Source: JAJKIP01 sp040509055
Lineage (GTDB): Bacteria; Bacteroidota; Bacteroidia; Chitinophagales; Chitinophagaceae
DNA: 16,216 nucleotides
Direction: 5' to 3'
Assembly (NCBI GenBank): GCA_040509055.1
Contig: JBEVLT010000109.1
Span: forward strand, 1-16,216
Each line of letters begins with the position of its first letter. The stretch's first letter is position 1. The notes under the pieces are model-generated. The model was given only the letters and a program-made list of their open reading frames with translations. It was not told the DNA's origin and searched no databases. Position numbers and translations under genes: made by a program. Of the stretch, positions 5,767 through 14,210 are shown one piece after another.

Positions 5767-7694
5767 GGAAAACTTCAATCCTGCTTGCAACCGTCCTGGC
5801 ACTGACCTGCAGCGCCGGTGCGCAGCCCGGAGCATCGGCAAAGGCGATCAGTAAGAAATGGTCGCAGCAGCTGGCCGCCACCGTCATGAAAACATGGCCG
5901 GATTCTTTTTCCGTGGTACCGGGCCGCAAAGCCCGCTGGAGCTACGACCAGGGTGTGATCCTCAAAGGAATCGAAGGCATCTGGAATGCTACCGGCGACG
6001 GCAAATGGTTCAACTATATCCAGCGCTGCATGGATTACTACGTACGGGAAGATGGTACCATCTACGACTACAAGCCGGACGAATACAATATCGACCACAT
6101 CAACAACGGCAAGCTGCTCCTGCTGCTGTACCAGGTGACCGGCAAAGAAAAATACAAAAAGGCCGTGCAGCTGTTGCGCAGCCAGCTGAAAACCCATCCC
6201 CGTACCAACGAAGGCGGGTTTTGGCACAAAAAAGTATATCCTTACCAGATGTGGCTCGATGGCCTGTACATGGGCCAGCCTTTTTATGCGGAGTATGCCA
6301 GATTGTTTCATGAAGACACGGCGTTCAACGACATTGCCCGGCAATTCATCTACATGGAGCGGCATGCCCGCGACCCTAAAACAGGGTTGCTGTACCATGG
6401 CTGGGATGAAAGTAAACAGCAGCAATGGGCCAACAAGCAAACCGGCACCTCGCCGCTTTTCTGGGGCCGCGCCCTGGGCTGGTACGGAATGGCCATGGTG
6501 GATGTGCTCGACCATTTCCCGGCCCATCACTGGGGGCGCGATTCGATCATTGCCATCCTCAACCGGTTTGCAACCGCTGTCGTGAAAGTACAGGATGCCA
6601 GAACCGGCCTGTGGTATGATATTGTGGACATGCCGGACCGCCCGAAAAATTATCGGGAAGCTTCTGCTTCCTGCATGCTTGTCTACACCCTGCTGAAAGG
6701 GGTGCGCAAAGGCTATTTGCCGGCATCGTATATTGCCAGCGCCACCAAAGGCTACAACGGTATCATCAACGAGTTTATCGAAACCGACGCCACGGGACTA
6801 ACCAATCTCAAAGGAACGGTAAGCGTATCCGGGCTGGGTGGCAATCCCTACCGGGACGGCAGCTTTGACTACTACATGAGCGAGAAAGTGATCGTGAACG
6901 ATCCCAAAGGCATGGGCGCCTTTATCCAGTGCAGCGTGGAGTGGGAATTGCTGCCTGCCCTGAAGACCGGCAAGGGAAAAACCGTGCTGGTGGACCGCTG
7001 GTTCAACAGTGAAAAAAGAAAGGATGGCGGAGATCACAACAGCTACTGGCATTATGTATGGGAAGAAAAATCAAACCCCGGGTTCTCGATGTGGGGCAAC
7101 GTTTTTGAAAAATACGGTGCCCGGCTGGCCTCGCTCGATGCAGCGCCGACTGCTGCTGCACTGAAGCAGGCTTCGGTTTATATCATCGTGGATCCCGATC
7201 ATGTAAAAGATAACCCGTCACCAAACTACGTCACGCCGCAGGATGTACAGGTGATCAGCAATTGGGTCAGGCAGGGCGGCGTGCTGGTGCTGATGGCCAA
7301 TGACAGCACCAATTGTGACCTGGCGCATTTTAACCAGCTGGCCAATGCATTCGGCATCACGTTTACCGACCGCAGCCGGAACATGGTGCAGCGCGACGAG
7401 TTTGAAACCGGCGCCGTGATTCCCAGCAACAAAAGAGTTTTCAAAGAACCCATAAAAATGTATCTCAAGGAAGTGAGCATACTGGAGGTAAAGACCCCGG
7501 CCGTCTCGCTGACCCAAAAGGAAGGCGATGTGATCATGGCCACTGCGAAATACGGCAAAGGAACCGTATTTGCCGTCGGCGATCCGTGGCTGTACAGCGA
7601 GTACGTGGATGGAAGAAAATTGCCAGCCGGGTTTAAAAATTACAGCGCAGCAGAATACCTGTCGGTATGGCTGCTGCAGCAAAGCAAGCGATGA
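5763..7694 (+). CDS. Secreted GH105 unsaturated galacturonyl/rhamnogalacturonyl hydrolase with C-terminal GATase-like domain
   Basis: A 643-residue protein with a signal peptide (residues 1-20, cut near Ala-Gln 20-21). The (alpha/alpha)6-barrel GH105 domain covers about 30-400. It removes the 4,5-unsaturated uronate left at the non-reducing end by pectate or rhamnogalacturonan lyases. Landmarks are WSYDQGVILKGIEGIW at 59-74, Asp111 in NIDHINNGK, and Asp166 in WLDGLYMGQPF, the position of the catalytic Asp of Bacillus YteR. FWGRALGW at 233-240 is also typical. Residues of about 406-640 form a second domain resembling DUF4350/ThuA-type class I glutamine-amidotransferase folds (Trp-Val-Arg-Gln-Gly-Gly-Val-Leu-Val-Leu at 501-510), but there is no GxCxG nucleophile elbow, so amidotransferase chemistry is unlikely. 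At both ends an ATGA overlap links it to GH28 and CE8, implying coupled translation. Confidence 0.93.
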   Translation: MRKTSILLATVLALTCSAGAQPGASAKAISKKWSQQLAATVMKTWPDSFSVVPGRKARWSYDQGVILKGIEGIWNATGDGKWFNYIQRCMDYYVREDGTIYDYKPDEYNIDHINNGKLLLLLYQVTGKEKYKKAVQLLRSQLKTHPRTNEGGFWHKKVYPYQMWLDGLYMGQPFYAEYARLFHEDTAFNDIARQFIYMERHARDPKTGLLYHGWDESKQQQWANKQTGTSPLFWGRALGWYGMAMVDVLDHFPAHHWGRDSIIAILNRFATAVVKVQDARTGLWYDIVDMPDRPKNYREASASCMLVYTLLKGVRKGYLPASYIASATKGYNGIINEFIETDATGLTNLKGTVSVSGLGGNPYRDGSFDYYMSEKVIVNDPKGMGAFIQCSVEWELLPALKTGKGKTVLVDRWFNSEKRKDGGDHNSYWHYVWEEKSNPGFSMWGNVFEKYGARLASLDAAPTAAALKQASVYIIVDPDHVKDNPSPNYVTPQDVQVISNWVRQGGVLVLMANDSTNCDLAHFNQLANAFGITFTDRSRNMVQRDEFETGAVIPSNKRVFKEPIKMYLKEVSILEVKTPAVSLTQKEGDVIMATAKYGKGTVFAVGDPWLYSEYVDGRKLPAGFKNYSAAEYLSVWLLQQSKR

Positions 7695-8704
7695 GGAAAG
7701 GAAAGATATACGGGTTGGTCGTACTGTGGTGCATGAGTGTGTTGATGGTAAAAGCGCAGCAGCGGATCATTGTGGATGCATCGGGCAAAGGTGATTTCCG
7801 GTCGATACAGGGAGCCATCAACAGCCTGCCGGACTCATCGGCTTCACCGCGTGTGATTGTGGTGAGGAAGGGGGTGTATGCAGAGAAGCTGTACATCGAA
7901 AAAGGCAATATCGTGCTGGAAGGCGAAGACCGTGAGCAGACCATCATCACGGCAGCCATTGCCCGGGACGAATGGCGGTGCGGGCATACCGAAGACTGGG
8001 GCGTGGCCACCCTGAATGTGGGCGCCCATGATATCACGCTGAAAAATCTTACCATCACCAACAGTTTCGGGTTCGACTGGAAAAAGGACATTACCGTGCC
8101 CTGCGCGTCCGATACGGTGAACCGGCAAAAGACAATCACGAAATACGGCCACCAGATGGCCCTGCGTACCATTAATGCCACAAGGCTGAAAGCGGTCAAT
8201 TGCCGGTTTCGTGCCCTGGGTGGCGATACCGTCAGCCCCTGGAATGTGGAGAACGGGATGTGGTATTTTAAAGATTGCATCATGGAGGGCGGCGTTGATT
8301 TTTATTGCCCGCGTGGCTGGGCCTGGGCTGAGAATTGCGAGTTCATTGCGCACGGCGGCACGGCCGCCATCTGGCACGACGGCTCGCGCTATGAAGATTC
8401 GAAAACGGTACTGATGAATTGCCGCTTTTCCGGTTACGACGGCTTTTTGCTGGGCCGCTATCACCGCGATGCACAATTCTACCTGGTCAATTGCACGTTT
8501 GCGGCCAACATGCGGGACTCGGCGATCTACCGGGTACCAACAGCCAACCAGCTGCAATGGGGCCACCGGGTATATTATTACAACTGCCACCGGAGCGGTG
8601 GAAAGGAATACAGCTGGTATGCGGACAACCTGCCTGCAGGTCTTTCCGTGCCGGCCATTACAGTGAGCTGGGTATTTAAAAACAAATGGAAACCTGATAG
8701 CTAA
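7691..8704 (+). CDS. Secreted pectinesterase, carbohydrate esterase family 8 (divergent)
   Basis: A 337-residue protein with a signal peptide (MRKGKIYGLVVLWCMSVLMVKAQ). It is expected to remove methyl esters from homogalacturonan, preparing it for GH28. The CE8 beta-helix signature is clear: GKGDFRSIQGAINSLP at 32-47, KGVYAEKL at 60-67, GHQMALR at 153-159, GGVDF at 200-204 and FLLGRYH at 252-258. The catalytic residues can be placed as Asp179, Asp203 and Arg256. The canonical QDT motif before the first Asp reads Gly-Gly-Asp-Thr (177-180), so the oxyanion-hole Gln is Gly178. Tyr/Trp after the motif are also changed, so substrate preference may differ from plant or Dickeya enzymes. The ATG at 7691 overlaps the GH105 TGA; an earlier in-frame start at 7667 would lie inside GH105 and destroy the signal peptide. 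The next gene starts 9 bp after its stop. Confidence 0.9.
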   Translation: MRKGKIYGLVVLWCMSVLMVKAQQRIIVDASGKGDFRSIQGAINSLPDSSASPRVIVVRKGVYAEKLYIEKGNIVLEGEDREQTIITAAIARDEWRCGHTEDWGVATLNVGAHDITLKNLTITNSFGFDWKKDITVPCASDTVNRQKTITKYGHQMALRTINATRLKAVNCRFRALGGDTVSPWNVENGMWYFKDCIMEGGVDFYCPRGWAWAENCEFIAHGGTAAIWHDGSRYEDSKTVLMNCRFSGYDGFLLGRYHRDAQFYLVNCTFAANMRDSAIYRVPTANQLQWGHRVYYYNCHRSGGKEYSWYADNLPAGLSVPAITVSWVFKNKWKPDS

Positions 8705-8713
8705 ACGAAGATT

Positions 8714-10240
8714 ATGCAACTGTCGAAAGGAATGTTGAGCACGATAGCAAATGTGCCGGGCCTGGTGGCGCCGGACGAAAAATTGCTGGCACTGCCTGAA
8801 AAAGTACTCCAGTTCGGTACCGGCGTATTACTGCGCGGCCTGCCGGATTATTTTATAGATAAAGCCAATAAGCAGGGTGTTTTCAATGGCCGCGTGGTGG
8901 TGGTGAAGTCGACCAGCAAAGGCGGTACCGATGCGTTTGAGAAACAGGATGGCCTGTACACACTTTGCATCAAGGGCATCGAAGACAGCCGGATCATTGA
9001 AGAAACCGTGATCAATGCTTCGGTAAGCCGCGTATTGTCGGCCGCCGAACAATGGGCGGATATCCTGCAATGCGCACACAACCCGGAGATGAAGCTGGTG
9101 GTTTCCAACACCACGGAAGTAGGGATCGTACTGTCCGACGATGATATCAACCTGGCTCCGCCCGCTTCCTTCCCGGGCAAGCTGCTGGCCTTTTTATACG
9201 AACGTTACAAAGCTTTTTCCGGAAGCGACGGCAGCGGCCTGGTCATCGTGCCTACCGAGCTGATCACCAACAACGGCGATACGCTGCGCTCGATCGTGCT
9301 GGAGCTGGCCGTACGGAACAAGCTGGACGAAAGCTTTATGAACTGGTTGCAAACGGCCAATCATTTCTGCAACTCGCTGGTGGACCGGATTGTGCCGGGC
9401 AAACTGCCTGCCGCCGACAGCAAAGCCGTGGAAGAAAAGCTGGGCTATACCGACGAGCTGATGATCATGGCCGAGCCGTTCCGGCTCTGGGTGATCCAGT
9501 CCGGCGATGAGAAAGTAAAGGAGGTACTTGCCTTTGCACAGGCAGACGAAGGCGTTGTCATCACTCCGGACATCGAAAAGTTCAGGGAGCTGAAGCTGCG
9601 CCTGCTGAACGGTACGCATACTTTTTCCTGCGGGCTGGCTGCGCTGGCCGGCTTTGAAACGGTGAAGGAAGCCATGAACGACGAAACCGTGCTGGCCTTT
9701 GTGCAGCGGCTGATGATGCTGGAGATCGCTACGGCCATGGACGGCGCCCTGATCTCGTACAACGAGGCCTGTGCTTTTGCCAGCAAAGTGCTGGACCGGT
9801 TCCGCAACCCCTTCCTGGAGCACAAATGGCTCAGCATCACCATGAATTATACTTCCAAAATGCGGATGCGGAACATACCTTTGTTGCAGCAGTACCATGC
9901 CAAAACAGGCAGGACCCCGGAACAGATGGCGGCCGGTTTTGCCGCCTACCTGCTGTTTATGAAATGCAGCAAGGGCGAAGACAACCGTTATTATGGAGAA
10001 GCAAATGGGCAACCTTACCTCGTAGAAGATGAGGCGGCCGGCTATTTTGCCGCACAGTGGGCGCTGCGCGATGAGGATGCCCTGGTAGATGCCGTGCTGA
10101 CCGATAAAACGCTGTGGGGTACCGATCTTTCCGAAATTGATGGCCTGGCTGCGGCGATAAAGGAAAATATAAAACGAATACAAAGTGATGGAGCCCTGGC
10201 GGCCATGACCGGCCGGCATCTCCGCGAAACAATAGCATAG
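8714..10240 (+). CDS. uxaB: Tagaturonate reductase (altronate oxidoreductase)
   Basis: A 508-residue cytoplasmic enzyme of the mannitol dehydrogenase superfamily. It reduces D-tagaturonate to D-altronate with NADH, the second step of galacturonate breakdown. The N-terminal dinucleotide-binding segment is VLQFGTGVLLRG at 31-42. Further family landmarks are SNTTEVG at 131-137, PTELITNNGDTL at 180-191, FCNSLVDRIVPG at 218-229, and the active-site segment KLRLLNGTHT at 294-303. Length fits the UxaB group (about 480-510) rather than fructuronate reductase UxuB, and the neighbours uxaA and uxaC support this choice. It begins 9 bp after the CE8 stop and ends 7 bp before uxaA. Confusion with mannitol or fructuronate dehydrogenase is possible in principle, but the PTELI and RIVPG context and gene order make UxaB the best call. 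Confidence 0.95.
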   Translation: MQLSKGMLSTIANVPGLVAPDEKLLALPEKVLQFGTGVLLRGLPDYFIDKANKQGVFNGRVVVVKSTSKGGTDAFEKQDGLYTLCIKGIEDSRIIEETVINASVSRVLSAAEQWADILQCAHNPEMKLVVSNTTEVGIVLSDDDINLAPPASFPGKLLAFLYERYKAFSGSDGSGLVIVPTELITNNGDTLRSIVLELAVRNKLDESFMNWLQTANHFCNSLVDRIVPGKLPAADSKAVEEKLGYTDELMIMAEPFRLWVIQSGDEKVKEVLAFAQADEGVVITPDIEKFRELKLRLLNGTHTFSCGLAALAGFETVKEAMNDETVLAFVQRLMMLEIATAMDGALISYNEACAFASKVLDRFRNPFLEHKWLSITMNYTSKMRMRNIPLLQQYHAKTGRTPEQMAAGFAAYLLFMKCSKGEDNRYYGEANGQPYLVEDEAAGYFAAQWALRDEDALVDAVLTDKTLWGTDLSEIDGLAAAIKENIKRIQSDGALAAMTGRHLRETIA

Positions 10241-10247
10241 AGATAAG

Positions 10248-11885
10248 ATGAAGCATAAGGTTTTAAAAGTACATCCCGCAGATAACGTATTGGTTGCCCT
10301 GCAGGACCTGGTCAAAGGAGATACCGTTCAGTACAACGGCAGTGAGTATGTGCTGCAGGATACCATTGCAGCCAAACACAAGTTTTTTACCACCGATATG
10401 CATGCCGGTGACAAGATCACCATGTATGGCGTGCTGGTAGGCACAACGCAGTTTGATGTGCCGAAAGGCGGGCTGATGACCACGGAAAACACCAAACACG
10501 CGGCCGACCCGTTTACCTACCGGCCCTATCATTACCATTGGGAGGCGCCGGATGTGTCGAAATTCAAAAACCGTACGTTCAACGGTTATCACCGCAGCGA
10601 CGGCCGGGTGGGCACTGCCAATTACTGGCTGTTCATTCCCACGGTGTTTTGCGAAAACAGGAACCTGGACGTGATCCGCGAAGCGCTGCACAACGAGCTG
10701 GGCTACGCCGTCACCGATAAATACAAGCAATATTCTCATCACCTGCTCCAAGCCTACCGCAGGGGAGAGGACATCCATACCGTATCGCTGGAGCCGGCAG
10801 CAGTGCAGCACGAGCGGCCGTTTAAAAACATCGACGGCATCAAATTTCTCAATCACCAGGGCGGCTGCGGCGGCACACGCCAGGATGCGGCTGTGCTGGG
10901 CAAATTGCTGGCCGCCTATGCCGACCACCCCAACGTGGCCGGTGTGACCGTGCTTAGCCTGGGCTGCCAGAACCTGCAGGTGAGCCAGTTCCGCGAATAC
11001 CTGCAGGAGCGGAACCCCAATTTTGATAAACCCCTGTATATTTTCGAACAGCAGCAGTCGCAGAGCGAAGAGCAGCTGATTGCCGAAGCCATCCGCCAAA
11101 CCTTTGCCGGCCTGATCGAAGCGAATAAAATAGAACGGAAACCGGCATCGCTGGACAAGCTGGTGATCGGGGTGAAGTGCGGCGGCAGCGATGGGTTCAG
11201 CGGCATCTCCGCCAACCCCGCCGTAGGCTATTGCTCCGACCTGGTGGTAGCGCTGGGCGGTAAAATATTACTGGCCGAGTTTCCCGAGCTCTGCGGCGCC
11301 GAACAGGACCTGATCGACCGGACGAAAGATGAACAGGCCGCTAAAAAATTCATTCACCTGATGACGGCATACAATGATGCTGCTTTGAAAGTAGGCTCAG
11401 GTTTTCACATGAACCCTTCGCCCGGCAATATCCGCGATGGCCTCATCACCGACGCCATCAAGAGTACCGGCGCTGCCAAGAAAGGCGGTACCTCGCCGGT
11501 GGAAGATGTGCTGGACTATACCGAGCCGGCCGTGAAGCAGGGGCTGAACCTGGTATGTACGCCGGGCAACGATGTGGAAGCTACCACAGGCAAAGCAGCC
11601 AGCGGCGCCACGCTGATCCTGTTTACCACCGGCCTCGGCACACCGACCGGCAACCCGGTTTGTCCGACCATTAAAGTAGCCACCAATACCAAACTGGCTA
11701 CCCGCATGAAGGATATCATCGACATCAATACCGGCCCGATCATCGACGGGGAAAAGACGATCGAGCAGACGGGGGAAGAGATACTCGAGTACTGCATCAA
11801 AGCAGCCAGCGGCGAAGTGATCCCCAAATCTGTATTGTTAAACCAGGACGATTTCATCCCGTGGAAAAGGGGTGTTTCATTATAA
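10248..11885 (+). CDS. uxaA: Altronate dehydratase
   Basis: A 545-residue cytoplasmic enzyme. It dehydrates D-altronate to 2-keto-3-deoxy-D-gluconate, probably with Fe2+ or Mn2+ as known for the UxaA/GarD family. An N-terminal SAF-type domain (about 8-80) holds the Asp-Met-His-Ala-Gly-Asp metal-region motif at 50-55. A linker at about 85-108 leads to the main dehydratase domain, opened by FNGYHRSDGRVGTANYW (111-127). The QGGCGGTRQDA motif at 204-214 and GVKCGGSDGFSGISANPAVG at 308-327 are family hallmarks. It is about 50 residues longer than the E. coli enzyme, mainly in the linker and C-terminal parts; related Bacteroidota proteins are of this size. D-galactarate dehydratase is the nearest alternative, but the flanking uxaB and uxaC point to altronate. 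uxaC starts 12 bp after its stop. Confidence 0.95.
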   Translation: MKHKVLKVHPADNVLVALQDLVKGDTVQYNGSEYVLQDTIAAKHKFFTTDMHAGDKITMYGVLVGTTQFDVPKGGLMTTENTKHAADPFTYRPYHYHWEAPDVSKFKNRTFNGYHRSDGRVGTANYWLFIPTVFCENRNLDVIREALHNELGYAVTDKYKQYSHHLLQAYRRGEDIHTVSLEPAAVQHERPFKNIDGIKFLNHQGGCGGTRQDAAVLGKLLAAYADHPNVAGVTVLSLGCQNLQVSQFREYLQERNPNFDKPLYIFEQQQSQSEEQLIAEAIRQTFAGLIEANKIERKPASLDKLVIGVKCGGSDGFSGISANPAVGYCSDLVVALGGKILLAEFPELCGAEQDLIDRTKDEQAAKKFIHLMTAYNDAALKVGSGFHMNPSPGNIRDGLITDAIKSTGAAKKGGTSPVEDVLDYTEPAVKQGLNLVCTPGNDVEATTGKAASGATLILFTTGLGTPTGNPVCPTIKVATNTKLATRMKDIIDINTGPIIDGEKTIEQTGEEILEYCIKAASGEVIPKSVLLNQDDFIPWKRGVSL

Positions 11886-11897
11886 AACGAGAGCTTT

Positions 11898-13340
11898 ATG
11901 AAGAACTTTCTGGATGAGCATTTCTTGCTGAAAACGAAAACGGCACAACGGCTATACCACGAGTTTGCGAAGGAGATGCCGATCATCGATTACCACTGCC
12001 ACCTGCCCCCCCAGCAGATTGCCGAAGACCTGAAGTTTGACAACCTGACGCAGGTATGGCTGTATGGCGATCATTACAAATGGAGGGCCATGCGCACCAA
12101 TGGTGTGGATGAACGCTATTGCACCGGCGATGCCTCCGATTGGGAAAAATTTAAAAAATGGTCGGAAACCGTTCCCTATACATTGCGCAACCCGCTGTAT
12201 CACTGGACACACCTGGAGCTGCAGCGGTATTTCGATGTGCACGATATGCTCAACCCGGATACGGCGCGGAAGATCTATGACGACTGCACCGCCAAGCTGC
12301 GCACCAGCGATTATTCGGTGCGCAACCTGCTGCGCAAAATGAATGTGCGGCTGGTGTGCACCACTGATGACCCTGTGGACTCGCTCGAATACCATAAGCA
12401 GCTGAAGGAAGACGGCTTCGGGATACCGATCCTGCCCGCTTTCCGCCCCGACCAGGCCATGAATGTGAGCGACCCGCAAAAGTTCATAGCCTATACCAAA
12501 AAGCTCGAAAGCATTACCGATATCGCTATCTCTTCTTTCGACGATTTCCTGTATGCCCTGCAGAACCGCCATGATTTCTTTGCCTCTATGGGTTGCTCGG
12601 TATCCGATCACGGCCTGGAAGAGATCTATGCCGAGGATTTTACGGGCTCCGAGATCGACGCCATCTTCAACAAAGTACATGGCGGCAAATCGCTGAGCGA
12701 AGCCGAGCAGCGCAAGTTCCGGTCGGCCATGCTCTGTCACTTTGCAGAATGGGACTGGGAAAAAGGCTGGGTGCAGCAATTTCACCTCGGCGCCCTGCGC
12801 AACAATAATTCGCGGATGAACCAGCAGATCGGGGCCGATACCGGCTGGGATTCCATCGGCGATTTCCGGCAGGCAAGACCGCTGGCCAAATTCCTGGATA
12901 AGCTGGACAGCACTAACAAGCTGGCCAAAACGGTAGTATATAACCTGAACCCGGCCGACAACGAGCTGATGGCAACCATGATCGGCAACTTCAACGACGG
13001 CTCTTCGGCTGGCAAGATACAATGGGGCTCTGCCTGGTGGTTCCTGGACCAGAAAGACGGCATGGTCAAGCAGATCAATGCCCTGTCCAACATGGGACTG
13101 CTGAGCCGGTTTATCGGCATGCTTACCGACTCCCGGAGCTTTCTCTCCTTCCCGCGGCATGAGTATTTCCGCCGGTTGCTCTGCGACCTGTTTGGCGACG
13201 AGGTGGAAAACGGCGAATTGCCCAACGATGTGGAATGGATCGGCAAAGTGATACAGGACATCTGCTATAATAACAACAAGCAATATTTCAACTGGCAGCT
13301 GGATGAGCAACCCGTCCCGCTGAAAGTAACCACTATCTAA
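11898..13340 (+). CDS. uxaC: Uronate isomerase (glucuronate/galacturonate isomerase)
   Basis: A 480-residue cytoplasmic enzyme of the amidohydrolase superfamily. It converts D-galacturonate to D-tagaturonate (and D-glucuronate to D-fructuronate), the entry step for saturated monomers. The N-terminal region runs into IIDYHCHLPP at 29-38, where His33 and His35 are the HxH metal ligands of the family. LPAFRPD in the middle and TDSRSFLSFPRHEYFRRLLC near the C terminus are characteristic UxaC segments. Length is normal (E. coli about 470). It sits between uxaA and kduD with 12-bp gaps on both sides, so the order uxaB-uxaA-uxaC is the reverse of the metabolic order. There is no sign of truncation or frameshift. 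Confidence 0.96.
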   Translation: MKNFLDEHFLLKTKTAQRLYHEFAKEMPIIDYHCHLPPQQIAEDLKFDNLTQVWLYGDHYKWRAMRTNGVDERYCTGDASDWEKFKKWSETVPYTLRNPLYHWTHLELQRYFDVHDMLNPDTARKIYDDCTAKLRTSDYSVRNLLRKMNVRLVCTTDDPVDSLEYHKQLKEDGFGIPILPAFRPDQAMNVSDPQKFIAYTKKLESITDIAISSFDDFLYALQNRHDFFASMGCSVSDHGLEEIYAEDFTGSEIDAIFNKVHGGKSLSEAEQRKFRSAMLCHFAEWDWEKGWVQQFHLGALRNNNSRMNQQIGADTGWDSIGDFRQARPLAKFLDKLDSTNKLAKTVVYNLNPADNELMATMIGNFNDGSSAGKIQWGSAWWFLDQKDGMVKQINALSNMGLLSRFIGMLTDSRSFLSFPRHEYFRRLLCDLFGDEVENGELPNDVEWIGKVIQDICYNNNKQYFNWQLDEQPVPLKVTTI

Positions 13341-13352
13341 CTGTAATGGTAC

Positions 13353-14123
13353 ATGGGCATTCTTCAGCAATTTGACCTGTCGGGCAAAACGGCCCTTGTC
13401 ACCGGTTGCAACAAAGGCATCGGCAAAGGCATGGCGCTGGGACTGGCAGAGGCCGGCGCCAATATCATCGGTGTATCGGCTTCGCTGGAACTAAGCGGCA
13501 GCCGGGTGGAGCAGGAAGTGACGGCGCTGGGCCGGTCGTTCAAAGCTTACCAGGCAGATTTTTCCAACCGGGAGTCCATCTATGCTTTTCTTAAAAAAGT
13601 GCTGGATGAAAATCCGGCTATCGATATCCTGGTGAACAATGCAGGCACCATCATGCGGGCGCCCGCCGCCGAGCATTCCGATGAGTACTGGGACCGCGTA
13701 CTGACCATCAATCTCGATGCACAATTTATCACCGCCCGCGAGATCGGCAAACACATGCTCGGAAGAGGAAAAGGCAAAATCATTTTCACCTGCTCGCTGC
13801 TTACATTCCAGGGGGGCATCAATGTGCCCGGCTATGCAGCCAGCAAAGGCGCATTGGGCAGCCTGATCAAGGCGCTGGCCAATGAATGGGCCGGCAAAGG
13901 GGTGAACGTGAACGGCATTGCCCCCGGCTATATCGCTACCGACAACACGGAAGCGCTGCGCAATGACCCGGTACGCAGCAAATCGATACTGGACCGGATA
14001 CCGGCCAGCCGCTGGGGCGATCCGGAAGATTTCAAGGGCGCAGCGGTGTACCTGGCCTCGGATGCGGCCAGCTATGTGAACGGGACGATCATCACGGTGG
14101 ATGGTGGTTGGATGGGTAGATAA
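13353..14123 (+). CDS. kduD: 2-dehydro-3-deoxy-D-gluconate 5-dehydrogenase (SDR)
   Basis: A 256-residue cytoplasmic SDR. It interconverts 3-deoxy-D-glycero-2,5-hexodiulosonate (DKII) and KDG with NAD(H), the second step for unsaturated uronates. The cofactor motif TGCNKGIG is at 17-24 and NNAG at 95-98. The complete catalytic tetrad is visible: Asn120, Ser148, Tyr161 and Lys165 (YAASK). The Pro-Gly-Tyr-Ile-Ala-Thr-Asp-Asn-Thr segment at 191-199 and the Arg-Trp-Gly-Asp-Pro-Glu-Asp-Phe segment are typical of KduD. It makes a useful contrast with the other SDR at the start of the window, whose Lys is replaced. It starts 12 bp after uxaC and its TAA is followed at once by a small hairpin. Gluconate 5-dehydrogenase is the closest alternative, but kduI next door settles the call. 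Confidence 0.93.
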   Translation: MGILQQFDLSGKTALVTGCNKGIGKGMALGLAEAGANIIGVSASLELSGSRVEQEVTALGRSFKAYQADFSNRESIYAFLKKVLDENPAIDILVNNAGTIMRAPAAEHSDEYWDRVLTINLDAQFITAREIGKHMLGRGKGKIIFTCSLLTFQGGINVPGYAASKGALGSLIKALANEWAGKGVNVNGIAPGYIATDNTEALRNDPVRSKSILDRIPASRWGDPEDFKGAAVYLASDAASYVNGTIITVDGGWMGR

Positions 14124-14139
14124 CCCGATAGTGATCGGG
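14124..14139. repeat. Small perfect hairpin right after the kduD stop
   Basis: CCCGAT (14124-14129) and ATCGGG (14134-14139) form a 6-bp stem with a 4-nt loop AGTG, touching the TAA of kduD. No T-run follows, so it is not a standard terminator. It resembles, from memory, CCCGATAGCTATCGGG-type palindromes dispersed between Bacteroidota genes. It could stabilise the 3' end of the upstream message or be a decayed dispersed repeat. Confidence 0.5.
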
Positions 14140-14180
14140 ATCAGGAGTTAGTAGTCATGAGCCGGTAGACATAGGCATTT

Positions 14181-14188
14181 TATAATTG
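14181..14188 (+). promoter_or_regulatory. Possible -7 element for kduI-kdgK
   Basis: TATAATTG matches the Bacteroidota -7 consensus TAnnTTTG except at the fifth base, and lies 22 nt upstream of the kduI ATG in an AT-rich stretch. No TTG is found at the expected distance (about 14157-14162), so this is a weak candidate. The 87-bp gap, larger than any other inside the operon, is the main reason to suspect a secondary promoter here. Confidence 0.25.
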
Positions 14189-14210
14189 AAATAATAAACG
14201 ACCTTTTTAC

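Noticed and set aside
11952..13370. Long open frame of 472 codons on the minus strand opposite uxaC
   Set aside because: Same shadow effect; the UxaC protein on the + strand is complete with its HxH and C-terminal signatures.
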